From: Clostridiales bacterium
GTDB lineage: Bacteria > Bacillota > Clostridia > Christensenellales > CAG-138
Assembly (NCBI GenBank): GCA_024698505.1
Contig: JAILRE010000032.1
Location: 1-42,590 of the forward strand
Direction of reading: 5' to 3'
Length of the DNA stretch: 42,590 nucleotides
The translations under genes and the position numbers were made by a program. Below are positions 24,593-32,352 of this stretch, one piece after another; the stretch's first letter is position 1, and every line of letters starts with the position of its first letter. The notes below the pieces were generated by a model. That model searched no databases. It was given only the letters and a program-made list of their open reading frames with translations, and had not been told where the DNA came from.

Positions 24593-26074
24593 ATGAAGAT
24601 CGGATTCGATAACGACAAATACATCTCCATGCAGTCGCAGAAGATACTCGAACGCATCGAAAGCTTCGGGGACAAGCTCTACCTCGAATTCGGAGGCAAG
24701 CTCTTCGACGACTATCACGCCTCCCGCGTGGTGCCGGGCTTCCGTCCCGACACGAAGATAAACATGCTCGCCAAGCTGAAGGACAGCGCGGAGATAATCC
24801 TCGCCATCCATTCCGGCGACATAGAGCGCAACAAGATAAGGAGCGATATCGACATCGCCTACGACCGCGAGGTGCTGAGGCTGATCGACGCCTTCCGGGG
24901 CAGGGGGCTGCTCGTTTCCGGCGTCGTCATAACCAGGTACCGCGAGGGCCAGCGGGCCGTCGATTCCTTCGCGGAAAGGCTCGAGCGCCTCGGCGTCAGG
25001 GTCTACCGCCATTACCCCATAGAGGGCTATCCCAAAAACCCGAAATTCATCGTCAGCGAGGAGGGCTTCGGCCGAAACGATTTCATCGAGACTTCAAGGC
25101 CCCTCGTAGTCGTGACGGCTCCCGGCCCCGGCTCGGGCAAGCTCGCGGTCTGCCTCTCGCAGGTGTATCAGGAGTTCGTCCGCGGGGTCAGGGCGGGCTA
25201 CGCCAAATTCGAGACGTTCCCCGTCTGGAACCTGCCGCTCACGCATCCCGTCAACCTCGCCTACGAGGCCGCCACGATAGACCTCGACGATATGAACATG
25301 ATCGACCCGTTCCATCTCGAGGCGTACGGCGTGACGACCGTCAATTACAACAGGGACGTCGAGTCCTTCCCGGTGCTCAACACCATGTTCACCCATATCT
25401 ACGGCAAATCGCCCTATAATTCTCCCACAGATATGGGCGTCAACATGATAGGCAATTGCATAACGGACGACGAGGTCGTCTGCGCAGCCGCCAAGCAGGA
25501 GATAATAAGGCGTTATTATCAGGCCGCCTGCGCGTTCAAGCGCGGCAGGGTGGAGAAGGAACAGGTCTATAAAGCCGAGTTCATAATGAACAGGGCGGGC
25601 ATCAGCACGGAGGACAGGCCCGTAGTCGCCGCCGCGCTCAAAAGGGCGGAGGAGACCGGCGCTCCCGCAATGGCGATAGAGCTTCCCGACGGCAGGATGA
25701 TAACGGGCAAAACGGGCTCGATCGTAGGCCCGGCGGCGGGCGCGCTCGTGAACGCCATGAAGGCGCTCGCTGGCATAAATCAGGAGATCGACCTCATCGC
25801 GCCCATTGTGCTCCAGCCCATCCGCAATCTCAAGATAAACCATTTCGGAAGCGAGAACCCGCTCCTCCATTCGGACGAGCTGCTCTACGCGCTCTCCATC
25901 TGCGCCGCCACGAACCCGATAGCTTCGCTGGCATTGGATCAGCTCCCCAAGCTCCGCGGCTGCGAGGCGCATTCCTCCGTAATGCTCACCAGGGCGGACG
26001 CCTCCGTATACCGCAGGCTCGGCCTCAACTGCACGAACGAGCCCAACCTCAACGGAAACAGGCTGTATCTGTAA
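24593..26074 (+). CDS. DUF1846 family protein
   Basis: 493 aa, matching the length and conserved blocks of the DUF1846 family (GFDNDKYISMQSQKILERI, FGGKLFDDYHASRVVPGF, TAPGPGSGKLAVCLSQVY, FPVWNLPLTHPVNLAYEAAT, CEAHSSVMLTRAD). Structures are known for the family but the biochemical role is not established. The TAPGPGSGK segment looks like a nucleotide-binding loop. It follows the M13 peptidase and ends at a strong bidirectional terminator. Confidence 0.9.
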   Translation: MKIGFDNDKYISMQSQKILERIESFGDKLYLEFGGKLFDDYHASRVVPGFRPDTKINMLAKLKDSAEIILAIHSGDIERNKIRSDIDIAYDREVLRLIDAFRGRGLLVSGVVITRYREGQRAVDSFAERLERLGVRVYRHYPIEGYPKNPKFIVSEEGFGRNDFIETSRPLVVVTAPGPGSGKLAVCLSQVYQEFVRGVRAGYAKFETFPVWNLPLTHPVNLAYEAATIDLDDMNMIDPFHLEAYGVTTVNYNRDVESFPVLNTMFTHIYGKSPYNSPTDMGVNMIGNCITDDEVVCAAAKQEIIRRYYQAACAFKRGRVEKEQVYKAEFIMNRAGISTEDRPVVAAALKRAEETGAPAMAIELPDGRMITGKTGSIVGPAAGALVNAMKALAGINQEIDLIAPIVLQPIRNLKINHFGSENPLLHSDELLYALSICAATNPIASLALDQLPKLRGCEAHSSVMLTRADASVYRRLGLNCTNEPNLNGNRLYL

Positions 26075-26084
26075 AAGACATATG

Positions 26085-26114
26085 AAAAGCGCACCTTGCG
26101 GTGCGCTTTTTCTA
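26085..26114 (+). terminator. Bidirectional terminator between convergent genes
   Basis: A GC-rich stem, AAGCGCACC / GGTGCGCTT, with a TTGC loop is followed by TTTTCTATC on the plus strand and by TTTTCATATG on the minus strand. It separates the DUF1846 gene from the helicase gene. Confidence 0.8.
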
Positions 26115-26274
26115 TCAAAGTGTTGTACTTATTGTGATGATTCATTCAATGAAATATAACAATGCCTATAATTAATGTTTGTAAAACCCGACATTAGAAT
26201 GGGTTACTATAGATTTCTTTGAACGGGCATGTTTCTATGTGTTTTTATACGACCTATAAAATACAGATGATCTT
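26115..26274. other. AT-rich intergenic tract
   Basis: About 160 bases, clearly richer in A and T than the flanking housekeeping genes. I see no gene, no strong hairpin and no direct-repeat junction. It borders the 3' end of the helicase gene, whose base composition is also shifted, and may belong to the same acquired segment. Confidence 0.5.
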
Positions 26275-29097
26275 TTATGTGTGATCAGTCATCTTTTCTA
26301 GGCACTTTCGACATATTCCCCGTGTTTGCTTATGCTCACCCCCATATTGTCCTTTATCAAAGAAGTCCACGCTCTTGATTTTTTTGCATTGTGTGCACAT
26401 TACCCAACGTTTTCCTTGCTTATCTCGGGCAGGGCATTCTTTCTGTTCGATTTGCGACAAAACCTCCCTCGGGAAAGGGCAATCAGGATCAGTCCACTTT
26501 TCGATCCTTTCCTGATTTCTTTGTTCTTGCTCGCGTTTTTCCTGTTCCCTTTTAAGTCTTGACTGCTCCGCCTCGATCCTGCGCTGCTCTTCCTCTTCTC
26601 TAATCAGCTTTTCATGGGCTATTTTCCATTCCTCAAGTTCTCGGCTGCGCTGCTCATCTGCTGCCTTTTTCCGTTGCAAACGCTCTTCATCTTGGCGTTT
26701 TCTTTCCTCTTCCGCTTTTTTCCGTTCCTCCTCTTCGCGTTCCGTCCTTATCTCCGGACAAAGCTCCTCGATATAGGAACTTTGCTTATCTTTAATACTG
26801 AACAGTGTCAGCTTGTTCTTTGCTCTTGTCACACCCACATAAAACAGGCGTCGTTCCTCCTGTTCGCCCGTGGGATCGTCCTTTGAGTGACTAAAAGGAT
26901 TCGTCTTTGACGAAGGGAATCTTCCATCATATACGTCAACAAGGCAAACGTGGTCATATTCAAGCCCTTTGCTCGAATGGATCGTCGACAGTATAAGCGC
27001 ATCAGCCTCGTTCGCGTCACTCCCATTCCTTATCACATTTTCAATTACTGCAACCCTGCCAAGGAAGGCCTTCAGGTTGTTCTCCTGTGCGGCCAACAGT
27101 TTAAGCACATCAAGCCGGCTATCCCTTTCAATGTCCCTGCCGGGATAGCACTCCGCATATGCTCGAGCTATCGCGTCTGCAGGGTTTTCTGCCCAATTAT
27201 ATCTCCTCAGGCAATCTATGATTCGCTTGACCGTTCTCATGCCAAAGAAATTCATTTCAGGCTTCTTTAGCATAAAGGGGATCCCGTTCCTCAGCAGCAG
27301 ATCGATAAGCAAGACCGAGCTTTCATTATCACGGAAAAGGAATGCAGTTTCCCCGTTGCGATACCTCGCTATATCAATCAGCTTATCAAACTGTTCCTTG
27401 CGCGATGCTGCTCGAATAAGCTCGATCGGCTCACCGTTGCCTCGGTCAGCAACCATTTCCTTTGTGTATCTGCCCTTATTCTTTGAAATGAATCTCTGGG
27501 CAAGCTCTACGATCTGCGCGGTCGACCTGTAATTTCGCTCCATACGGAGTATGTAGGGGTTGACGTAATCGTACCTGAAATTGAGCATTGCCCTCGGGAA
27601 AGCCGCTCTGAATCCATAGATGCTTTGATCCTCATCTCCGACCATGAACAGGCTTTGCCCATAGGCGATCATACGTATAATTGCATGCTGTATCTTGGAT
27701 GTGTCCTGCGCCTCATCAACACAAATATAGTGATATTTGGATCGGATCTCTTTCAGAACAGCCGGCCTTTTCGCCAACAGCTCATGAGCAAACACCATTT
27801 GATCATCAAAATCCATGAGGTTTGTTTGACGAAGGAAATTTTGGTATGCTTTGTACATTTTATTCAACTGGGGGTATTCATCTTCCAGCGCTATGATCTG
27901 ATCCTCTTCGAGCATCAGATTCTTAATGCACCCAATGTACTGGCCGAACTCGATCTTCTCGTTTTCGGTTGCATTATCATGACGGAATCGCTTATATACC
28001 CCAGCTAATATCTCCCGCCGCTCGCTCTCTTTGGAGATAAGCCGTCTGACTTTTTTGCCCTTTTGGGCACAAAAGCTAAGATAGATATCGTTACACAGGC
28101 TGTTAATCGTCCGAAAGTCGATTCTTTCACCAAGCTCTTTCCCGAACCGTTCGGAGAATCTCTGCCTCATTTCCACTGCAGCATTCTTCGTATAGGTTAT
28201 AGCCAATATGCTTTCGGGCTGTATTCCCTTGTTTATTACCATGTGCCCGATACGGTTTATCAAAACCGTTGTTTTGCCAGAGCCAGGTACAGCCAGCAGC
28301 AGGTTGGCACCCTCAACAGCGAGCAATGCACTTTCCTGCTGCTTGCTCAAATCGATTCCATACTTGTTGCAGAACTCCTCGAATTGCTGATTCTTTTCTA
28401 CGTCCTCACGATACGGCGCTGCACACTTTCCACCCTCTAAACCAACATATTCAAGGAACTGCTCCCTGGATAGAGGGAGCCCTGTCCGGAATCTCTCGAA
28501 TCCAAAGATGGAAGCACTTTTTACACGATAGATCGCTTCTTTTTCTTCTTCAGCAATATGGAAAAACAGCTCTATTTCTCCTTTGTTGATATCATAAGCC
28601 GAGAAGGTCCTCTTTGGATTCGTCCAAGAAAAAAGGCAAGAATCGCCTTCTTTGATATAGCTGATCTTGCCTTCTTTATATATGTCGGAAATATCAAAAA
28701 GCCACACGACCTTGTAATCAAGATTCAAATAGAAATTGTTTCTGTCGTCAAACACTGCAGGCTGCAGTATGCTGTGCTGAAACTCCACAACGGTTCGATC
28801 CACAAGCACATCCGCGCGATGACAGACCTTGCCCAGATGAAGGCGAACCTCTTGGTTATCCTTTGGAAACATGCTTTGCCAATTATTATGCCATGGAGAT
28901 ACGTCATAACCATTTGAGCCAGACCGTTCCCATGTATCCTTGCAAACGTGATTCTTTTTGTGAGCAAAATGATGCTGCCTGATCACGCCTTTTTTGACTA
29001 CCAACGGCGCACCGCAGGAAGGGCAATAGTATTCCTGATTGCTCTGAGTTTCGTCTATGTGGACCCTTCGGTCGTTGTAGTCGTTAGCAAAAAGCAT
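26275..29097 (-). CDS. CoiA-like nuclease domain fused to UvrD/PcrA-type SF1 helicase
   Basis: 940 aa. Residues 20-110 look CoiA-like: a zinc ribbon (C25-x2-C28 ... HHFAH 42-46), PWHNNW, then D96-x8-E105-x-Q107 (RADVLVDRTVVEFQHS), a PD-(D/E)xK-type core. From about 245 there is an SF1A helicase: Q-motif Q254, Walker A AVPGSGKTT 269-277, VDEAQD, VGDEDQSIYGFR, RNYRST, STIHSSKGLEYDHV and RLFYVGVTRAKN. A Glu/Lys/Arg coiled coil follows, then a four-Cys finger (CTQC ... CRKC). ATG 29097 lacks a clear Shine-Dalgarno and lies 10 bases after the oxidoreductase stop. The gene is AT-richer than its neighbours, so horizontal gain and a defence or DNA-processing role are likely but inferred. Confidence 0.85.
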   Translation of the reverse strand: MLFANDYNDRRVHIDETQSNQEYYCPSCGAPLVVKKGVIRQHHFAHKKNHVCKDTWERSGSNGYDVSPWHNNWQSMFPKDNQEVRLHLGKVCHRADVLVDRTVVEFQHSILQPAVFDDRNNFYLNLDYKVVWLFDISDIYKEGKISYIKEGDSCLFSWTNPKRTFSAYDINKGEIELFFHIAEEEKEAIYRVKSASIFGFERFRTGLPLSREQFLEYVGLEGGKCAAPYREDVEKNQQFEEFCNKYGIDLSKQQESALLAVEGANLLLAVPGSGKTTVLINRIGHMVINKGIQPESILAITYTKNAAVEMRQRFSERFGKELGERIDFRTINSLCNDIYLSFCAQKGKKVRRLISKESERREILAGVYKRFRHDNATENEKIEFGQYIGCIKNLMLEEDQIIALEDEYPQLNKMYKAYQNFLRQTNLMDFDDQMVFAHELLAKRPAVLKEIRSKYHYICVDEAQDTSKIQHAIIRMIAYGQSLFMVGDEDQSIYGFRAAFPRAMLNFRYDYVNPYILRMERNYRSTAQIVELAQRFISKNKGRYTKEMVADRGNGEPIELIRAASRKEQFDKLIDIARYRNGETAFLFRDNESSVLLIDLLLRNGIPFMLKKPEMNFFGMRTVKRIIDCLRRYNWAENPADAIARAYAECYPGRDIERDSRLDVLKLLAAQENNLKAFLGRVAVIENVIRNGSDANEADALILSTIHSSKGLEYDHVCLVDVYDGRFPSSKTNPFSHSKDDPTGEQEERRLFYVGVTRAKNKLTLFSIKDKQSSYIEELCPEIRTEREEEERKKAEEERKRQDEERLQRKKAADEQRSRELEEWKIAHEKLIREEEEQRRIEAEQSRLKREQEKREQEQRNQERIEKWTDPDCPFPREVLSQIEQKECPARDKQGKRWVMCTQCKKIKSVDFFDKGQYGGEHKQTRGICRKCLEKMTDHT

Positions 29098-29107
29098 GAG
29101 CTTTATT

Positions 29108-30478
29108 CTATTTTTCCGCGATCTTCCTCGCGACGTACACGCCGCTGGCGGAGGCATGGGAGAGGGAGTGGGTCACGCCGGAGCCGTCGCCTATGACGTA
29201 AAGCCCCTTGTGCTTCGTTTCGAGATCGGTGTTGATATCGACCTCCATATTGTAGAACTTGACCTCGACGCCGTAGAGCAGCGTATCGTCGTTCGCGGTG
29301 CCGGGAGCGATCTTGTCGAGAGCGTAGATCATCTCGATTATGCCGTCAAGTATGCGCTTGGGCATAACGAGCGAAAGGTCGCCGGGGGTCGCCGAAAGGG
29401 TGGGGGCGGTGAAGCTCTCCTGTATGCGCTTTGCCGTGGAGCGCTTGCCGGCTATCAGGTCGCCGAACCTTTGCAGCATCACGCCGCCGCCCAGCATGTT
29501 GGAAAGCTTGGCGATGTTTTCGGCGTAGGCCGTGCTGTCGTTGAAGGGCTCGGTGAAATGCTTGGAGACGAGCAGCGCGAAATTCGTGTTCGCCGTATGC
29601 AGAGCCGGATCCTCATAGCTGTGGCCGTTGACGGTGACTATCCCGTTCGTGTTCTCGCTGACGACGACGCCGTTCGGATTCATGCAGAAGGTGCGGACGA
29701 GATCGCCGTATTTTTCCGTGCGGTAGATTATCTTGCTCTCGTAGAGCTCGTCCGTCAGATGGGAGAATATCTCCGCGGGCATCTCGACGCGCACGCCGAT
29801 ATCGACGCGGTTGCTCTTGGTGGAGATATCGAGCTCCTTGCAGATGCTCTCCATCCATTTGGAGCCGCTCCTGCCGACGGAAATGACGCATTTATCGCAT
29901 TCGAAGCCGGAGCTCCGTGTGAATACGGTGAAGCCTTGTTCGTTTTTTTCGACGCTCACGACAGGCGTGCCGAAGAAGAACTCGACCCTGTCCTTCAGAA
30001 GCTCGAACAGGTTCTCGAGCACGACGTAGTTCTTGTCCGTACCCAGATGGCGCACGGAAGCGTCAAGCAGATGGAGCTTGTTCTGCATGCAGAGCTTCTT
30101 TATGTGGGAGTTGGCTGTGGAATAGAGCTTCGTGCCCGCGCCGCCAAGCTCCATATTGATGGAATCGACGTAATTCATAAGCTCGGTCGCCTTGGCCTTG
30201 CCTATGTATTCGTGAAGATTGCCGCCGAATTCGTTGGTTATGTTGTATTTGCCGTCGGAAAAAGCGCCCGCGCCGCCGAAACCGTTCATTATGGCGCAGG
30301 TGGGGCAGTGTATGCAGGTCTTGATCCTTTCGCCGTCGATGGGGCATCTGCGCTTTTCAAGCGGATTGCCCGCCTCGAAAACGGCAATGCTGAGGTTCGG
30401 AGCGAGCTTCGTCAGCTCGTATGCGGTGAATATCCCGCCGGGGCCTGCCCCGACGATTATGACGTCGTAATGCTTCAT
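29108..30478 (-). CDS. FAD-dependent oxidoreductase (COG2509-like)
   Basis: 456 aa. The N-terminus has a dinucleotide-binding motif DVIIVGAGPGGIFTAYEL, and a second FAD contact is near the end (KGLYVIGDGSGVTHSLSHAS). A Cys-rich stretch, RRCPIDGERIKTCIHCPTCAI, lies at about residues 43-63 and is followed by NGFGGAGAFSDGKYN. These features match the uncharacterised FAD-dependent dehydrogenase group; the substrate is unknown. AAAGGAG precedes the ATG and a promoter lies just upstream. The CoiA-helicase gene follows by 10 bases and could be read from the same transcript. Confidence 0.88.
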   Translation of the reverse strand: MKHYDVIIVGAGPGGIFTAYELTKLAPNLSIAVFEAGNPLEKRRCPIDGERIKTCIHCPTCAIMNGFGGAGAFSDGKYNITNEFGGNLHEYIGKAKATELMNYVDSINMELGGAGTKLYSTANSHIKKLCMQNKLHLLDASVRHLGTDKNYVVLENLFELLKDRVEFFFGTPVVSVEKNEQGFTVFTRSSGFECDKCVISVGRSGSKWMESICKELDISTKSNRVDIGVRVEMPAEIFSHLTDELYESKIIYRTEKYGDLVRTFCMNPNGVVVSENTNGIVTVNGHSYEDPALHTANTNFALLVSKHFTEPFNDSTAYAENIAKLSNMLGGGVMLQRFGDLIAGKRSTAKRIQESFTAPTLSATPGDLSLVMPKRILDGIIEMIYALDKIAPGTANDDTLLYGVEVKFYNMEVDINTDLETKHKGLYVIGDGSGVTHSLSHASASGVYVARKIAEK

Positions 30479-30509
30479 GGCGTACTCCTTTTGAGTGTCT
30501 TAACAAACT

Positions 30510-30538
30510 ATTATACCATGAGGAGCCGCCTGGAGCAA
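30510..30538 (-). promoter_or_regulatory. Promoter of the FAD oxidoreductase (and possibly the helicase-nuclease)
   Basis: On the minus strand, TTGCTC (30533-30538) and TATAAT (30510-30515) are 17 bases apart, between sigG and the oxidoreductase start. Confidence 0.65.
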
Positions 30539-30547
30539 GCGACCTTT

Positions 30548-31321
30548 TCAAACGTATTTTTTCATCTGCCCGAGCGCGTGCTTCTCGAGCCTCGAGACCT
30601 GCGCCTGGCTGATGCCTATCTCCTTCGCGACCTCCGTCTGAGTGCGGCCGAGGAAAAAACGAAGCTCGATTATGCGCCGTTCCCTTTCGGGCAGGCGTTC
30701 CATTCCGCTCTGCAGGGCGACGGCGTTGAGCCAGCGTTCCTCGGAGGCCGCCTCGTCCCGCACCTGATCGACTATGAAAACCGCGTCCCCGTCGTCGCGG
30801 AACACCGGCTCCTGAAGGGAAACGGGATCGGCTATCGCGTCAAGAGCGAAAACGACCTCGCTCTCGGGAAGATCCATCGCCTTCGCGATCTCCGAAATGC
30901 TCGGCTCGCGGCCGAGCTCGTATTCGAGCTTCCCGCGCTCCTTCAGGGCGTGATAGGCGGTGTCCCTTATCGACCTGGAGACGCGCATGCTGCTGTTGTC
31001 CCGAAGGTATCTGCGCACCTCGCCTATTATCATGGGCACGGCGTAGGTCGAGAACCTTACCCCGTGCGAGGTATCGAAATTGTCTATCGCCTTTATGAGG
31101 CCTATGCAGCCTATCTGGAAGAGATCGTCGGCTGATTCGCCCCTGCCTGAGAACCGCTGTATCACCGAAAGCACGAGTCTGAGGTTCCCGTTTATGAACT
31201 CCTCACGGGCGGAAGGATCGCCCTTTTCGATGCGCGAGAGCAGTTCCTCGCTCCTCGCCCTGTCCATCTTGGGAAGCTTGCCCGTATTGATGCCGCAGAT
31301 CTCGACAGTCCCTTTTGCCAT
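30548..31321 (-). CDS. sigG: Forespore sigma factor SigG
   Basis: 257 aa. It closely follows Bacillus SigG: VEICGINTGKLPKM at the start, NGNLRLVLSVIQRFSGRGE, DDLFQIGCIGLIKAIDNFD, RFSTYAVPMIIGEVRRYLRD, and the helix-turn-helix TQTEVAKEIGISQAQVSRLEK. It directs late forespore transcription, so the organism should sporulate. ATG 31321 has AAAGGAG; an upstream extension has none. A SigF-like promoter sits about 37 bases before the start codon, the logic known for sigG in Bacillus. The usual spoIIG genes are not adjacent. Confidence 0.97.
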   Translation of the reverse strand: MAKGTVEICGINTGKLPKMDRARSEELLSRIEKGDPSAREEFINGNLRLVLSVIQRFSGRGESADDLFQIGCIGLIKAIDNFDTSHGVRFSTYAVPMIIGEVRRYLRDNSSMRVSRSIRDTAYHALKERGKLEYELGREPSISEIAKAMDLPESEVVFALDAIADPVSLQEPVFRDDGDAVFIVDQVRDEAASEERWLNAVALQSGMERLPERERRIIELRFFLGRTQTEVAKEIGISQAQVSRLEKHALGQMKKYV

Positions 31322-31366
31322 ATGCCGCTCCTTTTTTTCGCGGGGTGAACCGCTGTGTTTCAATAT

Positions 31367-31396
31367 CATTCTTTCCGCGGCGGCGGGAGCGTATGC
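31367..31396 (-). promoter_or_regulatory. SigF-type promoter of sigG
   Basis: On the minus strand, GCATA (31392-31396) is followed after 15 bases by GGAAAGAATG (31367-31376). These fit the SigF consensus GYWTA and GGNRANANTW except for the last base. No vegetative promoter of comparable quality is visible here. Confidence 0.6.
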
Positions 31397-31444
31397 GGCG
31401 ATTCGGGGCGCGGCGTTCCGAAAAGAACGGCGAAAACGGGCGTA

Positions 31445-31473
31445 TTGACCGAGGATCGGCCTTAATGTATAAT
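31445..31473 (+). promoter_or_regulatory. Promoter of the GNAT acetyltransferase
   Basis: TTGACC (31445-31450) and TATAAT (31468-31473) are 17 bases apart, giving a leader of about 20 bases. It is divergent from the sigG promoter 50 bases away. Confidence 0.75.
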
Positions 31474-31500
31474 GACGGCAAAGAAATCACGGAGCCCGCG

Positions 31501-32007
31501 ATGAAAGAAAAGATAGAAAAAGCGGGGGAGAGCGACCTCCCCGAAATACTCGAAGTCTATAAAGAGGCGCGCGCCTTCATGGCGGCGAACGGCAACCCCT
31601 CCCAATGGGGGCTTTCCGGCTATCCGAAGGAGGAGCTATTGAGGGAGGATATCGCCCTCTCGCGCCTTTACGTATTGAGAAGGGGTGGCCGCATTGCCGC
31701 GGCGTTCGTTATCGCGGAGGGCGAAGAGCCCACGTATAGTGTTATCGAGGACGGCGCATGGCCGAACGGGAAGGCGTATCTCACGATACACCGCCTCGGT
31801 TCGAGGACTCGGGAGCGCGGCGCCGCGAAGGCCGCGATCGATTTTTGCGGGGAGCTGGCAAAGAGCAGGGGGGAGGACGTCCGCGCGGATACCCATGCGG
31901 ATAACGCTCCCATGCGGCATATACTCGAAAAGTACGGCTTTTGTTACTGCGGGATCATTTACGTTCGGGACGGCTCGAAGCGCCTCGCTTACCAGCTGGA
32001 GCTGTGA
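31501..32007 (+). CDS. GNAT family N-acetyltransferase
   Basis: 168 aa. The acetyl-CoA binding region is LTIHRLGSRTRERGAAKAAIDFCGEL, preceded by the AAAFVIAEGEEPTYSVIEDGAW sheet and followed by RADTHADNAPMRHILEKYGF and YCGIIYV, a standard GNAT layout. The substrate is not predictable. ATG 31501 is chosen because it has GGAG seven bases upstream and lies just after the promoter start; an earlier in-frame ATG at 31465 would fall within the -10 region. Confidence 0.88.
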   Translation: MKEKIEKAGESDLPEILEVYKEARAFMAANGNPSQWGLSGYPKEELLREDIALSRLYVLRRGGRIAAAFVIAEGEEPTYSVIEDGAWPNGKAYLTIHRLGSRTRERGAAKAAIDFCGELAKSRGEDVRADTHADNAPMRHILEKYGFCYCGIIYVRDGSKRLAYQLEL

Positions 32008-32058
32008 TAAGACCGGGATCTGCCCGGAATAACGCGCAAAAAAACCGCTTGGAGTATT

Positions 32059-32318
32059 GGGCGCATTCACTTAAGGATAAACAGCCTCAAAAGGTATCTT
32101 TTTGCGCCGTGCTGCGTTAAAAATGCTCGGAAGACGACTATCGGGTATTCCTGCGCTTTTCGCCTTGCCCGGCACAAAAATCTCCTCTTTTGAGACGCTT
32201 CGCGGTTTTCAGCCGAAAAACAAAAGAAAGATCCGAGGATAAAGCTATCCCCGGATCTCTTTTCATACATTGACTGATTCTCGGCTGAAAACCTGCATCT
32301 CCTTAAGTGAATGCACCC
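32059..32318 (+). repeat. Complete 260-base MITE-like element, copy B
   Basis: Both ends carry a 19-base terminal inverted repeat: GGGCGCATTCACTTAAGGA (32059-32077) and TCCTTAAGTGAATGCACCC (32300-32318), with one mismatch. The right half has nested inverted repeats and an inner hairpin with T-rich flanks that may act as a terminator. The left 138 bases differ from copy C (42453-42590) at about three positions by eye. No transposase frame is inside. TT flanks both sides but a target duplication is unclear. It fills the gap between the convergent GNAT and deaminase genes. Confidence 0.85.
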
Positions 32319-32352
32319 TTCCGAGCGGTTTTTTCATTTCGGTTCGGCAAAA

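Noticed and set aside
29098-29157. Twenty-codon upstream extension of the helicase-nuclease
   Set aside because: It overlaps the end of the oxidoreductase gene and adds a Pro/Arg-rich tail unlike CoiA; MLFANDYND at 29097 is a more natural start, though its ribosome-binding site is weak.
29096-31135. Plus-strand open frame of 679 codons opposite the oxidoreductase and sigG
   Set aside because: Spans two real minus-strand genes and the promoter between them; no family resemblance.
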